The translations under genes and the position numbers were made by a program. Positions 5,679 to 11,793 of a stretch of DNA of 11,864 nucleotides are shown piece after piece. The stretch covers positions 1-11,864 of the forward strand of contig JAIRJQ010000130.1 in the NCBI GenBank assembly GCA_031260545.1, given 5' to 3'. Positions within the stretch are counted from its first letter, which is position 1, and each line of letters begins with the position of its first letter. The notes under the pieces are model-generated. The model ran no database searches and had not been told where the DNA came from. It worked only from the letters and a program-made list of their open reading frames with translations. The stretch is from Methanomassiliicoccaceae archaeon. Its GTDB lineage: Archaea > Thermoplasmatota > Thermoplasmata > Methanomassiliicoccales > Methanomethylophilaceae.

Positions 5679-7586
5679 TCACATCATCTTGTTATAATAA
5701 TGAATAACCATGCACGACGGTTCGCATTTGCCGCATGAGCTGCATCTCTCCTGATCAACGTGCAATCCGCCGTGTATCTTTATCGCTTTGCGCGGGCACT
5801 TCTTCTCGCAGATGCCGCACGATGTGCACATCTGAGATCTCAGCAGCGCCTTCACCGATCTTTCGAATAGATATTCGGCGTCCTTTGCGTTCTCCGCGGT
5901 CACGGATACCTGACCTCCGCCGAATAATTTAACGGACCCTTTCTTCGTTCTTAATAATGCGATCTCGAATTCATCAGAATATCTTACATCGCCGACCGTC
6001 CGTAATGCATCCTCGACATTCGAAAAATCCCTCGATCTCGGTATCGTTACGACCGCTTCCATCGAGTACCCTCCGGCGGCGCACGGTGATGCGCCCTTTA
6101 ACATCTTCACCGACATCTTTTTGGATGTTCCCGGCGTCGTCCTTATATTGATGTCCTCGGCAAGCCTGATCATCTTCGGCGGCAATACCTTCCATCTCCA
6201 AAATCCCATGTCAATGAATTCATGTGGAAGATCGTGATCGTCCGCATATCTTCTCAGATGTGAGTCCCATCTTTCGTACATATCGGGATGCGTGCCCTTT
6301 GTTGTCTTCCACTCGCTTGCGAGGCAGGATGCGCATAAGTAACATCCGATACGTTCCATGTCGTTCTCATACAGTTTGTTGTAAGGAAGACGTTTCCGCC
6401 ATATGTATCCCCAAACGTCGGACGCCGTCCATTTTCTTATCGGGTTGAGCGTGATCTGATTCGGGACGAACGGGTTGTTAGATACGAATCCGATGTTCGA
6501 TCTTGCGAATGATTCCAGCGCACGGTTCCCTTCCGCCGTTATCGTCCCTTTCGGAAATCTTTTTGCAATAAGTTCGGTTATCGGACCGAGTTTGCATACT
6601 TTGCAGCACCATCTGAAATCCTTTGCCGGAGGGCCGAATGTTCCCACGTTCTCCCAGAATGCGTTCCCGGCGTCCGCCTCGTGCAATTTTAAATTATGGT
6701 CCTTTGAGAATTTGCGAACATATCCTACGGTCTCGGGAAATTCTATCCCCGTGTTCACGAACAGCAGTTCCGGATCGTTCACCGCTTTCATTGTCACACC
6801 GAGGGCGGCCAACGAATCCTTTCCTCCTGAGAACGATACCGTTATCTTTTCCTTCCTTCCTTTCACGTACGACCTTATCTCGCTGACCGCTTTCGCTTCA
6901 AGTTCTTTTAAATATGATGCGTTGGCGTTAACGAATGTCTCCCTGTCCGCCTTTGGCGATACCGTATCGAATGACGGGACGGCGAGGTCGCGTATCTTCA
7001 CCGCCTTCTCCGCCCCTCTTATATCGATGCTGTTCTCCAATGCTATACCGTGTCCGGCCTTGCTTCCCTTCCTTATGATCAGGGGATCGCCCTTCTCAAA
7101 ATCTCCTTTTACCTCGCTGATATCATTTCCGGAGATGTTCTTGCCTTTCAGATGTCCCGTAACGTTCCCTAACGTAACGATGTTCTTTGCCGCTTTTTCA
7201 TACAGCAGTTCTGCGCCCGGTTGTTTCAGCTCAAGCATCAGCTCATTGCGTCTGATGTCAAATCTTAATAATGCGATCACTGCACCGTGCGCTATCACCT
7301 CGTCGGTTCTGTCCTCACCGGGCACCTTGTTGAAGAACACCGACATTCCGTCTATTGATGATGATGTTCCGAAATTCTTTTTGAAAAGATGCCTCAGCAC
7401 CTCATGACCGCCGTCCATGCACGGCCGTATATCCCCGGGGCTGTTGATCTCAAAATCCCGCGGTGACGTATCGCATGAATCACACTTGGCGCCCATGATC
7501 AGCGTTCCGCAGCCGTCGCACCACCGCTCCGCCGTCTTCCCGTGGGAAATGTTCTTCCGGATCACCGTTTGCCATGTTCTTATCAA
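5679..7586 (-). CDS. PAPS-reductase-family PP-loop protein fused to zinc ribbon, PUA and two [4Fe-4S] ferredoxin domains
   Basis: 635 residues. In order: zinc ribbon (C23, C26, C35, C38); a probable PUA RNA-binding domain (about 135-200, with GHLKGKNISGNDI and FEKGDPLIIRKG); the PP-loop SFSGGKDS (251-258), which binds and adenylates a substrate; RWCCKVCKLGP (C327, C328) and GCYLCASC (C415, C418, C421), resembling the Cys-Cys and CxxC ligands of the APS-reductase [4Fe-4S] cluster; and a C-terminal 2[4Fe-4S] ferredoxin (C587, C590, C593, C597; C615, C618, C621, C625). Fusions of this kind are known in methanogens. Their substrate is not established, and the PUA domain hints at RNA thiolation rather than sulfate assimilation (inference). 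The longest frame starts at TTG 7586. GTG at 7563-7565 is favoured by a TATA-like ATAAATAT at 7589-7596. The membrane-protein gene follows. Confidence 0.88.
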   Translation of the reverse strand: MIRTWQTVIRKNISHGKTAERWCDGCGTLIMGAKCDSCDTSPRDFEINSPGDIRPCMDGGHEVLRHLFKKNFGTSSSIDGMSVFFNKVPGEDRTDEVIAHGAVIALLRFDIRRNELMLELKQPGAELLYEKAAKNIVTLGNVTGHLKGKNISGNDISEVKGDFEKGDPLIIRKGSKAGHGIALENSIDIRGAEKAVKIRDLAVPSFDTVSPKADRETFVNANASYLKELEAKAVSEIRSYVKGRKEKITVSFSGGKDSLAALGVTMKAVNDPELLFVNTGIEFPETVGYVRKFSKDHNLKLHEADAGNAFWENVGTFGPPAKDFRWCCKVCKLGPITELIAKRFPKGTITAEGNRALESFARSNIGFVSNNPFVPNQITLNPIRKWTASDVWGYIWRKRLPYNKLYENDMERIGCYLCASCLASEWKTTKGTHPDMYERWDSHLRRYADDHDLPHEFIDMGFWRWKVLPPKMIRLAEDINIRTTPGTSKKMSVKMLKGASPCAAGGYSMEAVVTIPRSRDFSNVEDALRTVGDVRYSDEFEIALLRTKKGSVKLFGGGQVSVTAENAKDAEYLFERSVKALLRSQMCTSCGICEKKCPRKAIKIHGGLHVDQERCSSCGKCEPSCMVIHYYNKMM

Positions 7587-7636
7587 TATTTATGGATTGT
7601 TTTATTACTTTGAATTGAATCCCGCATCCAGTTGCT
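7587..7636. promoter_or_regulatory. Divergent promoter between the PAPS-reductase-family gene and the M50 protease gene
   Basis: This AT-rich stretch holds, on the plus strand, TTTTATTA (7600-7607), about 33 bases before the protease ATG. On the minus strand it holds ATAAATAT (7596-7589), about 27 bases before the GTG candidate at 7565. Both spacings suit archaeal TATA boxes with leaderless or very short leaders. Confidence 0.5.
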
Positions 7637-8230
7637 ATGATATCGATAAACCAGGATGGAAGGTACAGCGCCGTCGAGATCAGAGATATCGCGATATCGG
7701 TGTTCGTTCTTTCCATCGCATTCGCTGTTGCTCTCAACTACAGGAGCGACCTCGGATTCCCCACTCTGATCGCCATATCCGCGGTCGTTGTGTGCTTAAG
7801 CTTTGTTGCTCATGAACTTGCACATAAGTTCGTGGCGCAGAGATACGGCGCATGGGCAGAGTACCGCATGTTCCCGATGGGGTTGATCATAGCTTTGATC
7901 ATATCCTTCTCGGGATTCATATTCGCGTCACCCGGCGCGGTCTACATCGGCGGCTCTATTGACGATGAGGAGAACGGAAAGATCAGTGCTGCCGGACCAG
8001 CGGTGAATATTGTGCTTGGTGCCGTCGCATTCATTTTGGCACTTTACACCACCGGCATCATCGGGACGACGTTATGGATAATGGCGAGCATAAACGCATT
8101 CTTCGCGGTGTTCAACATGATACCGATATCGCCGTTCGACGGTTCCAAGATACTCGGATGGAACATTGCTGTATATCTTGCGATGGCCGCTTGCGCTGCG
8201 GCACTGCTGATAACGATATGGTTCTTATGA
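7637..8230 (+). CDS. M50 (site-2-protease-like) membrane zinc metalloprotease
   Basis: 197 residues with about six membrane spans. The zinc motif HELAH is at residues 59-63 (VAHELAHKFVAQRYG), and the third ligand lies in NMIPISPFDGSK (D168), matching the NPxPxxPxDG motif of the family. AAGPAVNIVLG (118-128) is the usual helix after the cytoplasmic loop. FASPGAVYIGG is common in archaeal M50 proteins. There is no PDZ, CBS or other extra domain, so this is a minimal SpoIVFB/archaeal-type enzyme. Such enzymes cleave membrane-spanning substrates within the bilayer; the substrate here is unknown. It is divergent from the PAPS-reductase-family gene, and its stop codon overlaps the convergent GlcD-type gene by six bases, leaving no room for separate terminators. 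Confidence 0.9.
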   Translation: MISINQDGRYSAVEIRDIAISVFVLSIAFAVALNYRSDLGFPTLIAISAVVVCLSFVAHELAHKFVAQRYGAWAEYRMFPMGLIIALIISFSGFIFASPGAVYIGGSIDDEENGKISAAGPAVNIVLGAVAFILALYTTGIIGTTLWIMASINAFFAVFNMIPISPFDGSKILGWNIAVYLAMAACAAALLITIWFL

Positions 8231-9682
8231 TTGCGTCATGAACTCCGGGCACGGGTATCTCAGGTTCTTGAGTATCGAACCTTCCCACTGTTCCATCTTT
8301 CCCGGGTTAAGTATATTGTTCGGGTCCATGGCGTTCTTTATTGCCTTTATCGTTGTCATGGCGGTCGCACGTTCTTTCTGGAAGTCGGGGGCCTTTGATA
8401 TTCCTATTCCGTGCTCTCCTGTAACGCTGCCTCCGAGTGCTACAGTGACGTCGAATATCTCATTTACGGCTTTTTCCCCGCGTATCCAATCGTCTGCGGA
8501 TAACGGGTTCAATAACATCTTTGTATGCAGGTTCCCGTCGGCGGCGTGACCGTATGTCGCCACGACGACGTTATACTTCTTGGCGATCCTCTGGTACGCG
8601 ACCACCGCGTCCGGGATCTTCGATACGGGAACGATCATGTCGTCTGCCAGAGAAACGGAAGAGTGACCGGGCTTCAGCGAACTCAACGCGACCATGACGG
8701 ACGAACGGGCATTGGCCCATTTCGCTATCATTGCTTTGTCCTTCGTTGCCGTGACCGTCAGCGCACCGACGCTTGTTGCTATCTCCTCGACCGTTTTCAG
8801 ATCGCGGTCCACCACTTCCGGTTCTCCGTCAACTTCGATGATGCAGAGCGCCTGACAATCCGGAAGCGGATTTTTTAGTGCGATGTTAACCGCTTCGATA
8901 CTGACGCGGTCCATCAATTCGCATGCTGCTGGCACAAGCGGTTTTGCCACTATCGCGGAAACGCATTTTCCTGCGTCCTCGGCGCTCTTGAACGCTGCGA
9001 GGACGGATGCTGCCGCCTTCGGTTTCGTGGCCATCTTTAACACTATCTCTGTTATTATTCCTAATGTCCCTTCCGAACCGACGAGCAGCCTCGCCAATTG
9101 ATATCCCGATGAATCCTTTATTGTTTTTGTGCCGGCGTGAACGATCTCCCCGTCCGCTTTTACGAACGTCAGCCCGAGGATGAAATCACGTGTCGCTCCG
9201 TATTTGACGGCTTTCATTCCGGACGCATTCAATGCGACCATTCCGCCGATCGTTGCCGCTTCGGCGCTTCCCGGGGCACATGGAAATTGAAATCCGTATT
9301 TACTGAGGGCCGCGTTGATATCGTTGTATACGCAGCCTGCCTCAACGATGCACCACGTATCGCCGACACTGATCTCTTTGACCTTGTCCATTCTGCTCAT
9401 GTCAAGAACGATACCGCCTTTGATCGGTACCGCGGAACCGCATAATCCCGTACCGGCGCCTCTCGCCACGACCGGTATCTTCTCGGCGTTGGCGATCTTC
9501 ATTATCCCCGATACCTGTTCGGTGCTTTTCGGCTGTATCACTATGTCCGGAGAGCTCTGGAATATGGACGCATCGAAACCGTATGCGTACCTGTCCGCCG
9601 TTCTGGTGGAGTAACCGTCCTTGCCAACGACCTTCTCTATCTTCTTGATCGTCTCCTCTGACAACGCTTTCATGGTGTTCAT
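8225..9682 (-). CDS. glcD: GlcD-type FAD-linked oxidase (glycolate/D-lactate dehydrogenase family)
   Basis: 485 residues, the usual length. The N-terminal PCMH-type FAD-binding domain shows VARGAGTGLCGSAVPIKGG (72-90), CAPGSAEAATIGGMVALNASG (135-155, with the adjacent KYGATRD) and LLVGSEGTLGIITE (199-212). The C-terminal FAD-oxidase domain shows GHAADGNLH (378-386), TGEHGIG (421-427) and DPNNILNPGKM (453-463). The family oxidises 2-hydroxy acids such as glycolate or D-lactate and passes electrons to a partner, often an FeS protein of GlcF or HdrD type. No partner is encoded here, so substrate and acceptor are uncertain. Start: ATG 9682 follows a TATA-like TTTATAAA at 9717-9724 and a short AAGGGAA leader. 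A second in-frame ATG at 9673 is possible. The stop overlaps the convergent protease gene. Confidence 0.92.
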   Translation of the reverse strand: MNTMKALSEETIKKIEKVVGKDGYSTRTADRYAYGFDASIFQSSPDIVIQPKSTEQVSGIMKIANAEKIPVVARGAGTGLCGSAVPIKGGIVLDMSRMDKVKEISVGDTWCIVEAGCVYNDINAALSKYGFQFPCAPGSAEAATIGGMVALNASGMKAVKYGATRDFILGLTFVKADGEIVHAGTKTIKDSSGYQLARLLVGSEGTLGIITEIVLKMATKPKAAASVLAAFKSAEDAGKCVSAIVAKPLVPAACELMDRVSIEAVNIALKNPLPDCQALCIIEVDGEPEVVDRDLKTVEEIATSVGALTVTATKDKAMIAKWANARSSVMVALSSLKPGHSSVSLADDMIVPVSKIPDAVVAYQRIAKKYNVVVATYGHAADGNLHTKMLLNPLSADDWIRGEKAVNEIFDVTVALGGSVTGEHGIGISKAPDFQKERATAMTTIKAIKNAMDPNNILNPGKMEQWEGSILKNLRYPCPEFMTQS

Positions 9683-9713
9683 GGGATTCCCTTTCTAAGT
9701 TATATTGCAACTG

Positions 9714-9724
9714 CACTTTATAAA
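9714..9724 (-). promoter_or_regulatory. TATA box of the GlcD-type gene
   Basis: On the minus strand this reads TTTATAAAGTG, centred about 38 bases before the ATG at 9682. The predicted start leaves a leader of roughly 12 bases containing AAGGGAA, a weak ribosome binding site. Confidence 0.55.
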
Positions 9725-9746
9725 CTATATCTTTTAACGCCAGTTT

Positions 9747-9756
9747 TGGGTATAAG
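9747..9756 (+). promoter_or_regulatory. TATA-like box of the small basic peptide gene
   Basis: GGGTATAAGC lies about 45-50 bases before the GAGGTGAT ribosome binding site. Transcription would start near 9777, giving a short leader that includes that site. Confidence 0.45.
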
Positions 9757-9798
9757 CTTCTCTGTTAATTATGGAACAGTGAATATACCTTCTGCGAG

Positions 9799-9927
9799 GT
9801 GATAATTATCGCCAAGAATCAGAAAGCAGACGTTAAGAACCCGAACAACCCCGCCAAAAAAGCAGCCACGGACAACAAGGCCGATCAGAAGAACCCGAAC
9901 AACAAGGCCACGAAGGGGAAGAAATAA
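9799..9927 (+). CDS. Tiny lysine/asparagine-rich peptide with two KADxKNPNN repeats, start codon unusual
   Basis: The open frame ends at TAA 9925-9927 and encodes about 38-42 residues, very rich in Lys, Asn and Ala, with no aromatic residues or cysteines. Two units, KADVKNPNN (residues 9-17) and KADQKNPNN (27-35), repeat with an 18-residue period, and a 15-base DNA stretch is identical in both. A strong archaeal ribosome binding site, GAGGTGAT (9796-9803), sits at the front. The only standard start is the GTG at 9799, which lies inside that site. The best-spaced codon is ATC at 9808, followed by AKNQK, where an ATG would be expected. So the start is GTG, a rare ATT/ATC, or a mutated ATG. A terminator follows. 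The peptide is probably cytosolic and may bind nucleic acid or act in stress. Function unknown. Confidence 0.6.
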   Translation: MIIIAKNQKADVKNPNNPAKKAATDNKADQKNPNNKATKGKK

Positions 9928-9953
9928 ACCGCGGATCACAATAAATTTCACCT

Positions 9954-9985
9954 CCCCCGCAATGGTGCGGGGGCTCCTTTTCTTT
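9954..9985 (+). terminator. Terminator hairpin after the small basic peptide gene
   Basis: CCCCCGC (9954-9960) and GCGGGGG (9967-9973) form a perfect seven-pair stem with loop AATGGT, followed by the pyrimidine-rich CTCCTTTTCTTTC. It lies 26 bases after the peptide stop, supporting the peptide gene as a real short transcript. Confidence 0.65.
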
Positions 9986-10091
9986 CGGACGCCGATCATT
10001 ATTTCTCCTGCCGCCGTCCGAAGAACGCATACAGCGGCGTTGGCATCATCCGGCCCCGTTCTGATGATGCCCTGAATGATCATTGTTTTTT
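9984..10091 (+). other. Two further hairpins and a T6 tract between the peptide gene and adk
   Basis: TTCGGACG (9984-9991) pairs perfectly with CGTCCGAA (10015-10022). GGCATCATC (10042-10050) pairs perfectly with GATGATGCC (10063-10071). A palindrome AATGATCATT (10075-10084) and six T (10086-10091) follow. Together with the terminator at 9954 this makes three hairpins in a row ending in a T-tract: a structured 3' end, a small RNA, or a backup terminator. Confidence 0.4.
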
Positions 10092-10183
10092 ACCACTGAT
10101 ATTTAACGGTGATGTATAGCCTCTGCCCGAAAAAAAATATGGACAACTTCATAAACCGTGACGTATTGTTACTATCGATTAGT

Positions 10184-10807
10184 ATGGGTTTCAAAATAAT
10201 TCTTCTTGGTCCCCCGGGATCAGGGAAGGGTACACAGGCTGAAAAACTGAACGACGACCTAGGGCTTATCAGACTGTCCACCGGCGACATGCTGCGTGAG
10301 GCCGTTCGTGATAAAACAGAATTAGGCAAAATGGCGAAAGAGTATATGGACAAAGGCGCGTTGGTCCCTGATAACGTTGTCATTGGGTTGATGAAAGAGA
10401 GGATCACATCGCTGAAAGAGGGATTCGTTCTCGACGGTTTTCCCAGAACGGTGCAGCAGGCTGACGCGTTATGCGAGTTCGTTGACGTCGACCATGTGAT
10501 AAATCTTGACGTTGACGACGAGGAATTGGTCAGCAGGCTTACCGCCAGACGCTCATGCCCGGACTGCAATGTTGTTTATCATTTATTGTATAAGCCGCCG
10601 ATGAAGGACGATACATGCGACAAATGTGGTGCGACGCTGTACCACAGAAGCGATGACACTGAAACAACAGTAAGGGCGAGGCTCAAAGTGTACAGGGACA
10701 GTACGTTCCCTCTCATCGAATATTACGAAAAGAAGGGCATACTCGTGAACGTCGACGGCAAAGGCAACATTCAGGAGATATACGAGGCCATCGAGGACTC
10801 TCTCTGA
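10184..10807 (+). CDS. adk: Adenylate kinase, zinc-lid type
   Basis: 207 residues. The enzyme converts ATP + AMP to 2 ADP in the cytosol. The P-loop GPPGSGKGT (9-17) follows strand 1, and LSTGDMLRE (31-39) and GFVLDGFPRT (80-89) are the AMP-binding and signature segments. RLTARRSCPDC starts the lid domain, whose four cysteines C125, C128, C145 and C148 would hold one zinc as in Gram-positive-type enzymes. TTVRARLKVYRDSTFPLIEYY (161-181) is the usual C-terminal arm. The ATG at 10184 puts strand 1 at the N-terminus. In-frame ATGs from 10109 add 25 residues that do not resemble the family. A TATA-like TCATAAACC (10149-10157) lies about 31 bases upstream. This is the bacterial-like adk family, not the AdkA type of some methanogens. 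Confidence 0.95.
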   Translation: MGFKIILLGPPGSGKGTQAEKLNDDLGLIRLSTGDMLREAVRDKTELGKMAKEYMDKGALVPDNVVIGLMKERITSLKEGFVLDGFPRTVQQADALCEFVDVDHVINLDVDDEELVSRLTARRSCPDCNVVYHLLYKPPMKDDTCDKCGATLYHRSDDTETTVRARLKVYRDSTFPLIEYYEKKGILVNVDGKGNIQEIYEAIEDSL

Positions 10808-10840
10808 TCTATCGTTCATAATGCCTGCCGTAAATTCGTC

Positions 10841-10857
10841 GTTCTCAGGATGAGAAC
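10841..10857. terminator. Hairpin after adk
   Basis: GTTCTCA (10841-10847) and TGAGAAC (10851-10857) form a perfect seven-pair stem with a three-base loop, 33 bases after the adk stop. Pyrimidine-rich TCCTTTTCCGCCCCTTTTA follows about 35 bases later (10891-10909). This may be part of adk termination. Confidence 0.35.
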
Positions 10858-10913
10858 AGATCTTCCAGTCCGACCAATGTCAGCGCATCGTCCTTTTCCG
10901 CCCCTTTTATCAG
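10845..10913 (-). pseudogene. Possible C-terminal remnant of a lost gene
   Basis: The minus strand reads LIKGAEKDDALTLVGLEDLF followed by SS and TGA. It has no start codon and is cut off upstream by a TAA at 10920-10922, right at the edge of the 15-base array. Codon choice and composition look like real coding sequence of this genome, but 22 codons open by chance is not rare. I do not recognise the family. It might once have continued into the upstream PP2C-like gene. Confidence 0.25.
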
Positions 10914-10921
10914 GCATCCTT

Positions 10922-11041
10922 ATTCATGATTCACTTAATCACGATTAAGTAGATCATGATCAAATGATTACTATGCAGCTGTGAAACCTCATGCTCAATC
11001 GTGATTTACTCAATTACGATTGAGTCAATCGTGATTGAACT
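10922..11041. repeat. Array of 15-base palindromic units in perfect register
   Basis: Six units start at 10922, 10937, 10952, 10997, 11012 and 11027, every one a multiple of 15 from the first. Consensus: AATCRYGATT (self-complementary) followed by NANTN. In all six units T3, G7, A8, T9 and A12 are invariant; A2, C4, T10 and T14 are kept in five. The two 15-base slots between the groups (10967 and 10982) do not fit. Larger palindromes arise within it, such as ACTTAATC-AC-GATTAAGT (10934-10951). It lies between the ends of adk and the PP2C-like gene, so it is not a promoter for either. It looks like a multi-dimer protein-binding site. Confidence 0.8.
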
Positions 11042-11043
11042 GC

Positions 11044-11736
11044 TTAACGTTTCCCTTCCGGGTCCATCTTCTGCGCACGTATGATCGACGCGTTCGTGAT
11101 CGCCGCGATATCTTTCTTTTTTACCGTTTCCGTTATCGGATATGTCATGTCCTCTTTTATCTCATCCTTAACGAACGGATAACCGCCGGATATCAGCATG
11201 ATGTTCTTCCATGTACTTCCAAGAGTCAATATCGTCATTTCAGCTGATGTCATCTCGGTGATCTTTTTATCCTCGGACATTAAGAACATGCGGCCGCCGT
11301 TAACTGTGCATACTGTCAGGTCTTTGGAAGCGAACGCAGCTATTGACGCTTTATACTTCTCATCCTTGAACTCTTTAGCTACCATCTTATCAACTTTTGA
11401 AAGGCACTTTTTGAGAACGTCCTTAGCGGGTTTCTTGGTGATGTCGTATTTCATCATCATGTTCATGAACATCTCGGATGCTTTATCGGCGGCCTCTCCC
11501 TTTTTTGGATCGAACGCTTCGAATAACGCGAATACACAGACGTGACCTTTTGTTAACCTCATGCCTTTGAGATTTAACGTGGCCGACTGCATTGTCAATC
11601 TTACTTGACCGTGCGCCATCGTAAGGATGCATAATCTGTCCGTGTTACCGTCCGTTGTGAACCCGGACGCCCACGATACGGAAAGGTCCTGCGTTTGTAC
11701 TTTACCGATTATCTGATCCTCTTTGCCGGATGCCAT
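11044..11736 (-). CDS. PP2C-like protein, apparently without the catalytic metal-binding residues
   Basis: 230 residues, no signal peptide or membrane span. The order of strands resembles PPM/PP2C phosphatases. SGFTTDGNTDRLCILTM (24-40) matches the opening G...NxDR strand. VCVFALFEAFDPKKGEAADK (66-85) sits where the VFDGHGG-AA segment should be. LTVCTVNGGRMFLMSED (140-156) matches the strand of NVGDSRAYLI, and NIMLISGGYPFVKDEI (178-193) matches the strand of LLLASDGLxxxxxxEEI. At each of the last three places the metal-binding Asp is replaced (EAFDPKKG, NGGR, SGG), so it is probably a pseudophosphatase or regulator. This rests on my reading, not an alignment. Start: ATG 11736, with a TATA-like ATAGATATAC about 26 bases upstream, implying a leaderless transcript. 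Confidence 0.75.
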   Translation of the reverse strand: MASGKEDQIIGKVQTQDLSVSWASGFTTDGNTDRLCILTMAHGQVRLTMQSATLNLKGMRLTKGHVCVFALFEAFDPKKGEAADKASEMFMNMMMKYDITKKPAKDVLKKCLSKVDKMVAKEFKDEKYKASIAAFASKDLTVCTVNGGRMFLMSEDKKITEMTSAEMTILTLGSTWKNIMLISGGYPFVKDEIKEDMTYPITETVKKKDIAAITNASIIRAQKMDPEGKR

Positions 11737-11793
11737 TATCGTGAGATATGAAACACAGTATATCTATGTGACCGTTGTTCCGTGAGAGAACAG
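11737..11793. promoter_or_regulatory. Divergent promoter region
   Basis: Around 11756-11767 the sequence AGTATATCTATG can act as a TATA box in both directions: about 26 bases before the PP2C-like ATG (minus) and about 33 bases before the ATG at 11794 (plus). Confidence 0.4.

Noticed and set aside
6475..7407. Plus-strand open frame of 310 codons
   Set aside because: It lies entirely opposite the PAPS-reductase-family gene, whose motifs are unmistakable. The antisense product shows no family features.
9769..10083. Minus-strand open frame of 104 codons
   Set aside because: Its second half is the antisense of the small basic peptide and it runs through the terminator hairpin. The translation is a low-complexity mirror.
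10090..10569. Minus-strand open frame of 159 codons
   Set aside because: Antisense to adk, Ser-rich by codon mirroring.
10821..10917. ATGCCTG ... CAGGCAT inverted repeat after adk
   Set aside because: Seven-base arms 83 bases apart that cannot be extended; likely chance.
10922..11041. CRISPR array
   Set aside because: Units are only 15 bases, palindromic and adjacent with no unique spacers, and there are no cas genes.
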